Source: Proteiniphilum sp. UBA5283 (GTDB taxonomy: Bacteria > Bacteroidota > Bacteroidia > Bacteroidales > Dysgonomonadaceae). Taken from it: a stretch of 27,609 nucleotides of DNA. The stretch is from contig DHSP01000038.1 of NCBI GenBank assembly GCA_002408485.1, forward strand, positions 1 through 27,609, in the 5' to 3' direction. The notes beneath the pieces were generated by a model. That model saw nothing but the letters and a program-made list of their open reading frames with translations. It was not told the DNA's origin and searched no databases. Below are positions 1 through 7,818 of the stretch, piece by piece (positions within the stretch are counted from its first letter, which is position 1; every line of letters starts with the position of its first letter). A program made the translations under genes and the position numbers.

Positions 1-975
1 TTCTGGCATAGAGCGGCCTATCATACAGGCAACATGGCGGCCTATGAAGTAACAGGGAACAAGAATTATCTTGCATTTTCACAAGCCTGGGCCGAACACA
101 ACGAGTGGAAAGGAGCCAAATCTGACGATCGTAGTCAGTGGAAATATTCTTATGGAGAATCGGATGAGTACGTGCTCTTTGGCGACTGGCAAATCTGCTT
201 TCAGGTCTATGCCGATCTCTACAACCTTGATCCTGATGATCGCAAAATTGCACGTGCCCTTGAGGTGATGGAGTACCAGATGAGTACCCCGCAGAACGAT
301 TACTGGTGGTGGGCCGACGGGCTCTACATGGTGATGCCGGTGATGACAAGGCTGCATAATATCACTGGGAATAAACGCTATTTGGAGAAACTCCACGAAT
401 ACTTTCACTTTGCAAAAGAGTTGATGTATGACGAGGAAAGCAGCTTGTTTTACAGGGATGCCAAATATATCTATCCCGGGCACAAGACCAACAATGGCAA
501 AAAAGACTTCTGGGCACGAGGTAACGGATGGGTGTTTGCCGGTCTTGCAAAAACATTACAGGATCTGCCCGAAGACGATCCACACCGGAACGAATATATC
601 CGGATATATCAGGCCATGGCGAGGTCACTCAAAGCAACCCAACAGGAAGAGGGTTATTGGTCCAGAAGCATCCTGGATCCTAACCATGCTCCCGGTTATG
701 AAACCAGCGGAACGGCATTCTTCCTTTACGGATACCTGTGGGGCATAAACAACGGCTTCTTTTCTAAAAAAGAGTACGGCGCCGTAGTTGATAAAGGATG
801 GGATTACCTCACGAAAATCGCGTTACAGGAAGATGGGAAAGTTGGCTACGTGCAACCTATAGGAGAACGAGCCAATCAACACAAGAACGTCGGACCAGAA
901 ACAACCGCCGACTTTGGAGTAGGCGCTTTTTTATTGGCAGCGTCAGAATACAGCCGTTATGTCTGTTCTAAATGA
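1..975 (+). CDS. GH105 (GH88-like) unsaturated rhamnogalacturonyl/glucuronyl hydrolase, 5' truncated
   Basis: The reading frame is open from base 1, so the N-terminus lies outside the window; the ATG at 34 is internal. Visible family features are the WWWADGLYM block with its catalytic-type Asp (codon 316-318), the WARGNGWV block and GYETSGTAFF, all typical of the alpha/alpha-six-barrel GH88/GH105 enzymes. These hydrate and release 4,5-unsaturated uronic acids left by polysaccharide lyases. In arabinogalactan loci such an enzyme would act on unsaturated glucuronate after a rhamnose-glucuronate lyase; in pectin loci it acts on unsaturated galacturonate. The sequence does not decide between these. 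The C-terminus looks complete, ending at TGA 973-975, and the GH43 gene follows 69 bp later in the same direction, suggesting co-transcription. The family is certain; the exact substrate is not. Confidence 0.9.
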   Translation, partial: FWHRAAYHTGNMAAYEVTGNKNYLAFSQAWAEHNEWKGAKSDDRSQWKYSYGESDEYVLFGDWQICFQVYADLYNLDPDDRKIARALEVMEYQMSTPQNDYWWWADGLYMVMPVMTRLHNITGNKRYLEKLHEYFHFAKELMYDEESSLFYRDAKYIYPGHKTNNGKKDFWARGNGWVFAGLAKTLQDLPEDDPHRNEYIRIYQAMARSLKATQQEEGYWSRSILDPNHAPGYETSGTAFFLYGYLWGINNGFFSKKEYGAVVDKGWDYLTKIALQEDGKVGYVQPIGERANQHKNVGPETTADFGVGAFLLAASEYSRYVCSK

Positions 976-1044
976 AAGCTAAAAGTATTTTTCTGGTGAT
1001 CCAGCAAGAAGAATGAAGCCATATTATTTTTTTGAAAAATTACG

Positions 1045-2226
1045 ATGAATTATAAGAAATGTCTTTTATTAGCGCTCACGCTTGTTTTGCTATCGAGTTA
1101 CGGCAAGTCTCAATCAGCTAACAGTCAGAATAAATACACCTCCTTCTCCCCCGGTGAAATATGGAAAGATGATCGGGGGGTTCACATCAATGCGCACGGG
1201 GGAGGTATCCTCTACCACGAAGGCACCTATTACTGGTTTGGCGAACATAAAGGCGAGCGATCCAATGCTGCGTTGGTGGGGGTAACCTGCTACTCCTCAA
1301 CCGATCTTTACAACTGGAAGAGCGAAGGGATTGCCCTATCCGTAAGTGAAAATCCGGAAAGTCCGATCGTAAAGGGAAGCACCATTGAACGTCCAAAAGT
1401 TATCTACAATGCCAAAACAGGTAAATTCGTGATGTACTTTCACCTGGAGCTCAAAGGAAGAGGATATGAAGCGGCTCACGTTGCGGTTGCAGTTAGTGAT
1501 CAGGTGACAGGTCCCTACAATCTGGTGAAAAGCGGAAGGGTAAACGCAGGTGTGTGGCCAATGAATATGACGGAAGAACAGCGGACTTCTACCGTGCAAC
1601 CTTCGGAGTTCGAACAATGGTGGACGCCCGAATGGATGGCAGCATTGAAAGAGGGCCTGCTCCTGCGCCGCGATTTCGAAGGAGGACAGATGTCGCGGGA
1701 CATGACCCTCTTTGTAGACGACGATGGCAAGGCATACCATATCTACGCCTCCGAAGAAAATCTAACCCTGCATATTGCGGAATTGACCGATGATTTTCTG
1801 GGTCATACCGGGAACTACGTACGTGTGGAGCCGGGAGGGCACAACGAGGCCCCGGCGGTCTTCAAAAAAGGAGGACAGTACTTCATGATCACCTCCGGTT
1901 GTACGGGTTGGGCCCCTAATGCGGCACGCCTCCTGACCGCTGATCACATCATGGGGCCATGGACATTGCACCCGAATCCCGCCCGGGGGGAAGATGCCGG
2001 GCTCACATTTCATTCACAAAGTACATTTATCATTCCGGTGCAGGGAAAGAAAGATGCTTTCATATTTATGGCAGATCGATGGAGACCCGATAACCCTATT
2101 GACGGCAGGTACATATGGCTTCCGGTTCTTTTCGAAAACGGCCTGCCCGTTCTTACCTGGTTTAATGAATGGAATTTGAATATTTTCGATGAAATAAACC
2201 CTGACTCCAATACCCCAAAAGGATAA
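1045..2226 (+). CDS. GH43 exo-beta-1,3-galactanase-type enzyme (GH43_24-like)
   Basis: A 393-residue protein with a signal peptide (about residues 1-22) and one five-bladed propeller domain. Blade 1 reads HINAHGGGILYHEGTYYW, with no aspartate at the usual GH43 base position. This is characteristic of the exo-beta-1,3-galactanase subfamily, where a Gln acts as base. The residues matching the characterised fungal enzyme appear to be Glu115 (in IERPKV), acid Glu268 (in HNEAPAVF) and Gln325 (in FHSQSTF). The mapping is by eye. It would trim galactose from the beta-1,3-galactan backbone of arabinogalactan, probably in the periplasm or at the surface. It sits between the GH105 gene and a GH16 relic, another beta-1,3-glycan family. 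The start at 1045 is the only one giving a full signal peptide. The propeller is complete at the C-terminus. Confidence 0.87.
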   Translation: MNYKKCLLLALTLVLLSSYGKSQSANSQNKYTSFSPGEIWKDDRGVHINAHGGGILYHEGTYYWFGEHKGERSNAALVGVTCYSSTDLYNWKSEGIALSVSENPESPIVKGSTIERPKVIYNAKTGKFVMYFHLELKGRGYEAAHVAVAVSDQVTGPYNLVKSGRVNAGVWPMNMTEEQRTSTVQPSEFEQWWTPEWMAALKEGLLLRRDFEGGQMSRDMTLFVDDDGKAYHIYASEENLTLHIAELTDDFLGHTGNYVRVEPGGHNEAPAVFKKGGQYFMITSGCTGWAPNAARLLTADHIMGPWTLHPNPARGEDAGLTFHSQSTFIIPVQGKKDAFIFMADRWRPDNPIDGRYIWLPVLFENGLPVLTWFNEWNLNIFDEINPDSNTPKG

Positions 2227-2389
2227 AAGGAACAGGGAATATATCGAATACAGTTCCTCCACCATAAAAACGGAAGGCAAGGAGGAGTTTCAATACGGAC
2301 GCTTCGAGATACGTGCCAAGATACCTGTTGCCGGAGGCTCCTGACCTGCTATATGGACGTTGGGGAGTGAGATGGAGTGGCCCTCCAAC
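2216..2389 (+). pseudogene. GH16 endo-beta-glycanase/galactanase remnant with internal TGA
   Basis: A stretch of about 58 codons in the frame starting at 2216 reads as the middle of a GH16 beta-jelly-roll enzyme. It includes EFQYGRFEIRAKIPVAGGS, a TGA stop at 2342-2344 where the family has Trp (GSWPAIW), then PAIWTLGSEMEWPSN. Homology stops at about 2389, just before the expected GEIDIMEY catalytic block, which is missing. There is no start codon, no N-terminal part and no catalytic glutamates, so this is a relic left by deletions on both sides plus a TGG-to-TGA change. The frame overlaps the last codons of the GH43 gene by about 10 bp. GH16 enzymes cleave beta-1,3-linked glucans or galactans, which fits the neighbouring exo-galactanase. 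Confidence 0.8.
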
Positions 2390-2600
2390 TTTAAACACTC
2401 TATCGCACATTGAATGATTTATTGCCCTTTTTTGAATGATTTCACCAATAGGAGATCTATTATTAAGTATATCTTTGTATGAGATAAATGAATACTATCT
2501 GAGATCACAATTTCTAAAAATCTATCGCTGCTGATTCGAGTGTCACCGATCCTGGAAAACAGTTGTCGAGATAACATATAGAACTTCAAAAAATAATCGT
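2390..2600 (+). other. Intergenic region upstream of the GH2 genes
   Basis: AT-rich spacer between the GH16 relic and the first GH2 gene. No coding signal was seen on either strand beyond the end of the GH16 relic. It contains the tandem 22-bp-spaced repeat and -7 element described separately, then a leader of roughly 115 bp before the ATG at 2601. The leader lacks a clear Shine-Dalgarno sequence, as is usual in Bacteroidota. Confidence 0.6.
2411..2477 (+). promoter_or_regulatory. Tandem direct-repeat operator plus -7 element for the GH2 operon
   Basis: Two identical copies of TGAATGATTT lie at 2411-2420 and 2433-2442, exactly 22 bp apart start to start. A Bacteroides-type -7 element, TATCTTTG (TAnnTTTG), follows at 2470-2477, 37 bp after the start of the second copy. 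No TTTG is seen at the -33 position, which fits an activator-dependent promoter. The same arrangement recurs at 7690 and 10489. Direct repeats of about two helical turns are what AraC-family DNA-binding domains recognise. The binding protein is inferred. Confidence 0.6.
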
Positions 2601-5096
2601 ATGCGAAAAAAAACTCTGTCAATAGTCATTTTACTCGTTATGTCTATAGCCCCGTCTCTTAGGGCACAAGTCTCTTTCGGTATCCCTGAAAAGATTAACG
2701 ATAGCTGGAAGTTTGTCCTGAATGATGTTCCCGACGGGCAGTCCGTCACGCTGAATGATACAAGATGGCAATCGGTATCGCTGCCCCACGACTGGAGTGT
2801 AAAAGGGCAGTTAAGCCCTACACTGGCCAGCTGTACCGGGTACCTGCCGGGAGGCATTGGCTGGTATCGTAAAACAATCGATATCCCTGCCGACAAGCAA
2901 GGACAAAAAGTATATCTCTATTTCGAAGGTGTATATAACCGCAGCGAAGTATTTCTGAACGGACATTCACTTGGCAAACGCCCCAACGGCTATATTTCCT
3001 TCATGGTAGATGCAACACCCTATATAAAATACGGAGAAAATAACACAATTGCTGTACGCGTGGACCACAGCCAGTCCGCCGATTCTCGCTGGTACACCGG
3101 ATCGGGGATTTATCGTGATGTATGGATGATTTATGCAAATCCTGTACATATTGCCCAATGGGGAGTATATGCATATCCCGAAAAAATAAAGGATGACTAC
3201 AAGCTGAATGTGGAGGTAGAGATCAACAACGAAGAAAAGAACAATACCTCTTTGACAGTAATGAATGAATTATATGCTGCCGATGGAAAACTTGTGGCAA
3301 AGGATTCAAAGAAGCTTATTGCAGAACCTGGCAGGAAAAATAAACTTACCACATCCTTGAAGATAAACAAACCGGCACTTTGGTCCTTATCCGACCCGAA
3401 CCTGTACGAGTTGAAAACAACAGTATTGAAAGGCGGCGTTGTAATGGATCAGGCTTCCACTCGCACAGGATTTCGCTCTTATACTTTCGATCCCGACAAG
3501 GGATTTGCCTTGAACGGAGAGTGGATGAAGGTAAAAGGAGTATGCATTCACCACGATGCCGGGGTACTGGGTTCAGCAGTACCACGCGAAGTATGGAGAA
3601 GACGTCTGCAAACACTCAAGGAAGTGGGCGTGAATGCAATCCGTACGAGCCACAATCCGCAGGCAACCGGTCTATACGAACTTTGCGACGAGATGGGCCT
3701 GCTGGTTCTCAACGAGATGTACGATGAGTGGGTATTTCCCAAACGCAAGTGGCTGGAAGGCTGGAACGTGGGGACTCCCGGGTTTCAGGGCTCTTACGAT
3801 ATATTCAAGGAATGGAGCGAGATTGACCTGGCCGACCTGGTACGGCGCGACCGGAACCACGTCTCTGTTTTCGCATGGAGCATTGGCAATGAAGTGGATT
3901 ACCCCAACGATCCCTATTCTCATCCGGTGCTCGGAGGAGAAAAAGCAGGCTTCACGCAGGCCTCTTACGGGGGGTATAACCCCGATGCACCCGATGCCAT
4001 GGAGTTGGGTATTATAGCAAAACGACTGGCGAAAGTAGTGAAAGAGTATGACCCGATGCGCCCTGTGACGGCCGGTTTAGCGGGGGTGGCCATGTCAAAC
4101 GAAACCGAGTACCCGGGGGCCTTGGACATTGCGGGATATAACTACACGGAAGACAAGTACGACAGCGACCACAAAAAGTATCCCGACAGGGTGATTTACG
4201 GAAGTGAAAACCGGCACGATATGGCGGCATGGAAAGCGACACGAGACAGGGAACATGTTTTCGGTCAGTTTCTCTGGACGGGGATCGATTATCTTGGTGA
4301 GTCGGGCCGATGGCCTTCAAGAGGTTTTTATTCGGGACTGCTCGATTTCGGAGGATTCATCAAGCCAAGGGGATACTTCCGGCAGTCGTTATGGTCGGAT
4401 AAACCGATGGCTTACCTGGGAACATACCCCACGCCGGGAAGAGGATCACGGAGCCAGTCGAGAGACGTACTGTCTCAAACCGAAACCGGAAATGCATCCG
4501 ACAACGTGGAAAGGGTGCCCTCCATGGATGCCTGGTCTGTTTGGAACTACCGTGAAGGTCAATCGATCCGGGTAGTATGCTATACCAATGCCGACAAGGC
4601 AAAACTGCTGTTGAACGGATCTGTGGTAGGCGAAACAAAGGAATATGACGACAACAGCGGCATCATCTACTGGGATATTCCCTACAGCGCCGGTAAACTG
4701 GAAGTGGTGGGCCTGGATAAAAACAACAATCCTGTATCTGGTTATTCCATACAAACATCGAAACGTCCACACGCCCTGCAGATCGTGCAAGCCGAAAAGC
4801 AAATCGACAAGGAGAACGGGTTGGCCCAGATTGTAGTGCAGGTGGTGGATGAGCATGGTGTGCCGGTGATGTTGTCCGACAATGAGGTGACCTGCCGGAT
4901 TGCAGGCCCCGCCAAACTCATCGGACTGGAAGCCAGCAACAATTCAGACATGAGTGATTATACCGACAACGTACATCGCGTGTATCATGGACGCATCCTG
5001 GCCTACGTACAGGCTACCGGCGAAGCAGGCGATATAGAAGTATCCTTCACTTCTCCCTGGCTGCTACCGGTTGAAACTACCTTGAAAGCCGACTAG
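2601..5096 (+). CDS. GH2 beta-galactosidase-type enzyme with DUF4982
   Basis: 831 residues, full length for this multi-domain GH2 type. It has a signal peptide (about 1-23, ending SLRAQ), an N-terminal sugar-binding jelly roll (about 30-180, with LPHDW and GSGIYRDVW), an Ig-like domain (about 185-295), a TIM barrel (about 295-590), a DUF4982-like domain (about 640-715) and a C-terminal Ig-like domain. The acid/base is Glu431 in AWSIGNEVD and the nucleophile is Glu536 in IYGSENRHD, as in the family. The beta-glucuronidase NxK motif was not seen, so a beta-galactosidase-type activity is preferred, but GH2 specificity cannot be settled from sequence. It probably works in the periplasm on galactan or arabinogalactan side chains. 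The gene leads the GH2 pair behind the operator at 2411-2477; the next gene starts 26 bp downstream. Confidence 0.9.
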   Translation: MRKKTLSIVILLVMSIAPSLRAQVSFGIPEKINDSWKFVLNDVPDGQSVTLNDTRWQSVSLPHDWSVKGQLSPTLASCTGYLPGGIGWYRKTIDIPADKQGQKVYLYFEGVYNRSEVFLNGHSLGKRPNGYISFMVDATPYIKYGENNTIAVRVDHSQSADSRWYTGSGIYRDVWMIYANPVHIAQWGVYAYPEKIKDDYKLNVEVEINNEEKNNTSLTVMNELYAADGKLVAKDSKKLIAEPGRKNKLTTSLKINKPALWSLSDPNLYELKTTVLKGGVVMDQASTRTGFRSYTFDPDKGFALNGEWMKVKGVCIHHDAGVLGSAVPREVWRRRLQTLKEVGVNAIRTSHNPQATGLYELCDEMGLLVLNEMYDEWVFPKRKWLEGWNVGTPGFQGSYDIFKEWSEIDLADLVRRDRNHVSVFAWSIGNEVDYPNDPYSHPVLGGEKAGFTQASYGGYNPDAPDAMELGIIAKRLAKVVKEYDPMRPVTAGLAGVAMSNETEYPGALDIAGYNYTEDKYDSDHKKYPDRVIYGSENRHDMAAWKATRDREHVFGQFLWTGIDYLGESGRWPSRGFYSGLLDFGGFIKPRGYFRQSLWSDKPMAYLGTYPTPGRGSRSQSRDVLSQTETGNASDNVERVPSMDAWSVWNYREGQSIRVVCYTNADKAKLLLNGSVVGETKEYDDNSGIIYWDIPYSAGKLEVVGLDKNNNPVSGYSIQTSKRPHALQIVQAEKQIDKENGLAQIVVQVVDEHGVPVMLSDNEVTCRIAGPAKLIGLEASNNSDMSDYTDNVHRVYHGRILAYVQATGEAGDIEVSFTSPWLLPVETTLKAD

Positions 5097-5122
5097 TTAT
5101 ATTTTAACATTCAGCATCTCCA

Positions 5123-7567
5123 ATGATGAAGATTACGGTTTTCTCTCTTTTGTTTTTGATTCTCTTCCATGTGAATATGTCGGCTTCCGACAGAAAAACC
5201 AACTTTAATAAAGATTGGAAATTCCATCGGGGGATCGTGGCCAATGCCGAACAGCCGGAGTTTAACGATAGCCGGTGGCGATTGCTGAATCTGCCTCACG
5301 ATTGGAGCATTGAACCGGCTCCTCTGCAAAGGAAGGGCATAACCATTGGCCCCTTCTCTAAAATGACCGAGGGGGGTGCCGGTGGAGCCGATACGGGACA
5401 GACACTGGGCGGGGAAGGCTGGTATCGCAAAGAATTCACCATCAACGAAAAGGATAAGGATAAGCTCTTCTCGCTTTATTTCGAAGGGGTGTACAACCAG
5501 TCGGAAGTATGGATCAACGGCAGAAAAGCGCATTATAACCCGTACGGATACACCTCCTATAAATTGGATATCACCCCGTTCTGCAATCCTGCAGGGAAAC
5601 CGAATGTGGTTGCCGTAAAGGTGGTGAATACCGGAGAAAACAGCCGCTGATACTCAGGATCGGGCATATACCGGCATGTGTGGTTGATAAAAACGGATAA
5701 AGTTCATCTCGATGAGTGGGATGCTTTTGTGGATGCTTCGGAACTGAAAGGGAAAGAGGCATCAATAAAATTTTCCACAGTCATTCACAATAAAACGAGA
5801 GATAATATCCCGGTTGCAGTGCATGTAAAGATCCTCTCACCGACCGGTAAGGAAGTATACAAAAATAATTTCGAGCAGGAGTTACCGGAAACAACTCCGT
5901 TCTCTACCTCTTTTACAGTGAGAGATCCCGAGTTGTGGTCCCTCGACAACCCCATATTATACAGTGCGGAAATTACCGTTTCCGGTGGTGGCAGACAATA
6001 CGACAAGATCACTCTCCCCTTTGGCATTCGTACGATAGCTGCCTCGGCAGAAAAAGGATTTTTGTTGAACGGTCGATCCGTAAAACTAAAAGGTGCCTGT
6101 ATTCATCACGACAACGGATTACTGGGTGCCGCAGCGATAGATCGTGCGGAAGAGCGAAAAGTGGAATTGCTGAAGGCCAATGGATACAATGCGGTGCGAT
6201 GTGCCCATAACCAGGTATCGGAACATTTTCTGGATGCATGCGATAAACAGGGGCTTTTGGTTATCCATGAGACGTTCGATCAGTGGCAGGAAGCAAAAAG
6301 AAGCGATGATTACCATCAATTCTTTGACGAATGGAGCAAAAAAGATCTGACCGCTTCGGTACGTCGCGACAGGAACCATCCCTCTATCATCATGTGGAGC
6401 ATAGGCAATGAAATTGCTCAACGGGCAGATTCCATCGGTGAAGTGATCGCAAAAAGTCTGGTTAATGTTATCCATCAATATGATACGACCCGATTAACAA
6501 CAGTCGGAGCCAATGATTTCTGGGACAGGCGTCACGTTGGATTTGAATGGGATAAGGATATTCACCGGGCTTTTAGGAATGTGGACATCGCCGGTTATAA
6601 TTATATGTGGTGGAAATACGAAAGCGACCATGCTGCTTACCCCAACCGTATTATTTACGGTAGTGAATCCTTTCCGAAGGATGCCGCCCTAAACTGGAAT
6701 CTGGTGGAGAAATTTTCCGCCATCATCGGTGATTTTGTCTGGACAGGCATCGACTATTTGGGTGAAGCGGGTTTGGGACACGCCCTGGAACTGGCCGAAG
6801 GAGAACATAACCCTCAATTCATGGGCTGGCCCTGGTATAACGCCTGGTGTGGCGATATTGATCTCTGTGGTGATAAAAAGCCACAGTCTTTTTACCGGGA
6901 CATTGTATGGAGAGAGAAAGAAATTGCAATGGCTGTCCGTCCTCCTGTCGCCCCGGGAAAGAAAGAGGTAGTCAATGGTTGGGGATGGACGGATGAGCAT
7001 CTGAGCTGGAACTGGGAAGGCCGGGAGAACCAACCGATGAGAGTAAACGTCTACAGCCGTTCCCCGAAAGTAAGGCTCTACCTGAATAACGAGTTGATCG
7101 GCGAGAAGGAAACAGGCAGAGAAAATTACACCGCCACCTTTGAAGTACCTTATAAATCAGGCACGTTGAAAGCTGTAAATTTAGACAAAAGACGTGAAAC
7201 GGCTTCTGTGGAGTTAAAAACCACAGGAGAGCCTGTCGCAGTACACTTGGTGGCCGATCGGAGCAGGATCAATGCCGATTTAAATGACCTGGCCTACGTG
7301 AAAATTGAAATTGTTGATAAGGAGGGAAATATTGTTCCTGATGCCAATCTTCCGGTTACAATAGAGTACTCTGGCAACGGAGCGGTAATCGCCTCGGGGA
7401 ATGCTGCTCCGGATGACATGGAGAGCTTCCGCTCATTGACACCGAAAACATTCAGGGGAAAAGCATTGGCTATTCTTCAGCCGGATGGGAAAGCTGGGAA
7501 GATGCAGGTGAAGGTGTCGGCCGATGGATTAAAAGCAGCTCAAATCATAATTGATCTTGAAGATTAA
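5123..7567 (+). pseudogene. GH2 beta-galactosidase-type gene interrupted by an in-frame TGA
   Basis: One continuous frame of 814 codons is broken only by TGA at 5648-5650. The flanking sequence reads NTGENSR, stop, YSGSGIYRHVWL; relatives, including the GH2 at 2601 (RWYTGSGIYRDVW), have Trp there, so this is a TGG-to-TGA nonsense change with no frameshift. The 5' part encodes a signal peptide and most of the sugar-binding domain (175 residues). The rest, which could restart only from a GTG at 5678, keeps an intact barrel with acid/base Glu430 (MWSIGNEIA) and nucleophile Glu515 (IYGSESFPK), plus a DUF4982-like domain (about 630-700). The otherwise clean frame means the mutation is recent, or is a sequencing error. 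A fragment starting at 5678 would lack a signal peptide and half of the binding domain, so it is unlikely to work normally. It lies 26 bp after the previous GH2, presumably in the same operon. Confidence 0.85.
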
Positions 7568-7818
7568 TGAAAAATGCATTTATCAAGCGATCCCGCTATT
7601 TTAGCAGATCTGAATACGAGGATGTATTAATGAAATGAGGCATAGAAACAAACACCGGGTAGCCCCGTGAACAGTGTTTATACTTTATTTGCATGATTTC
7701 ACACCCATAATTACACGATTCTATACTGTCTACTGGCCGCAATTTGTCATAATTTTGTCGTTATAAGCATCGTGCTTATTGACATGACGAATACCTATAC
7801 GGATAATATTTAAATTAC
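7568..7818 (+). other. Intergenic region between the GH2 pair and the double GH43 gene
   Basis: 251 bp with no convincing ORF. The first part holds a modest hairpin (AAACAC at 7650-7655 with GTGTTT at 7674-7679, followed by an AT-rich run) that could be a weak terminator for the GH2 operon. The second part holds the tandem operator and -7 element at 7690-7757. Downstream of the -7, in the likely leader, is a perfect 7-bp inverted repeat with a 3-nt loop: ATAAGCA at 7763-7769 and TGCTTAT at 7773-7779. Its role is unknown. Confidence 0.5.
7690..7757 (+). promoter_or_regulatory. Tandem direct-repeat operator plus -7 element for the double GH43 gene
   Basis: TGCATGATTT at 7690-7699 and TACACGATTC at 7712-7721 repeat with an exact 22-bp start-to-start spacing. 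TAATTTTG at 7750-7757 matches the TAnnTTTG -7 consensus and lies 38 bp after the start of the second copy, nearly the same as at the GH2 operator (37 bp). No -33 TTTG is seen. The second copy is the most diverged of the set (TA for TG). Same inferred regulator as at 2411 and 10489. Confidence 0.55.

Noticed and set aside
2342..5650. TGA codons read as Trp (alternative genetic code)
   Set aside because: TGG is used for Trp throughout the window, and TGA ends intact genes such as the GH105 gene at 973-975. The two internal TGAs are better explained as nonsense mutations.
7763..7779. Perfect 7-bp inverted repeat ATAAGCA-TCG-TGCTTAT as a terminator or operator
   Set aside because: Too short and without a T-run for a terminator; a single occurrence gives no support for a regulator site. 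It is noted only within the intergenic entry.
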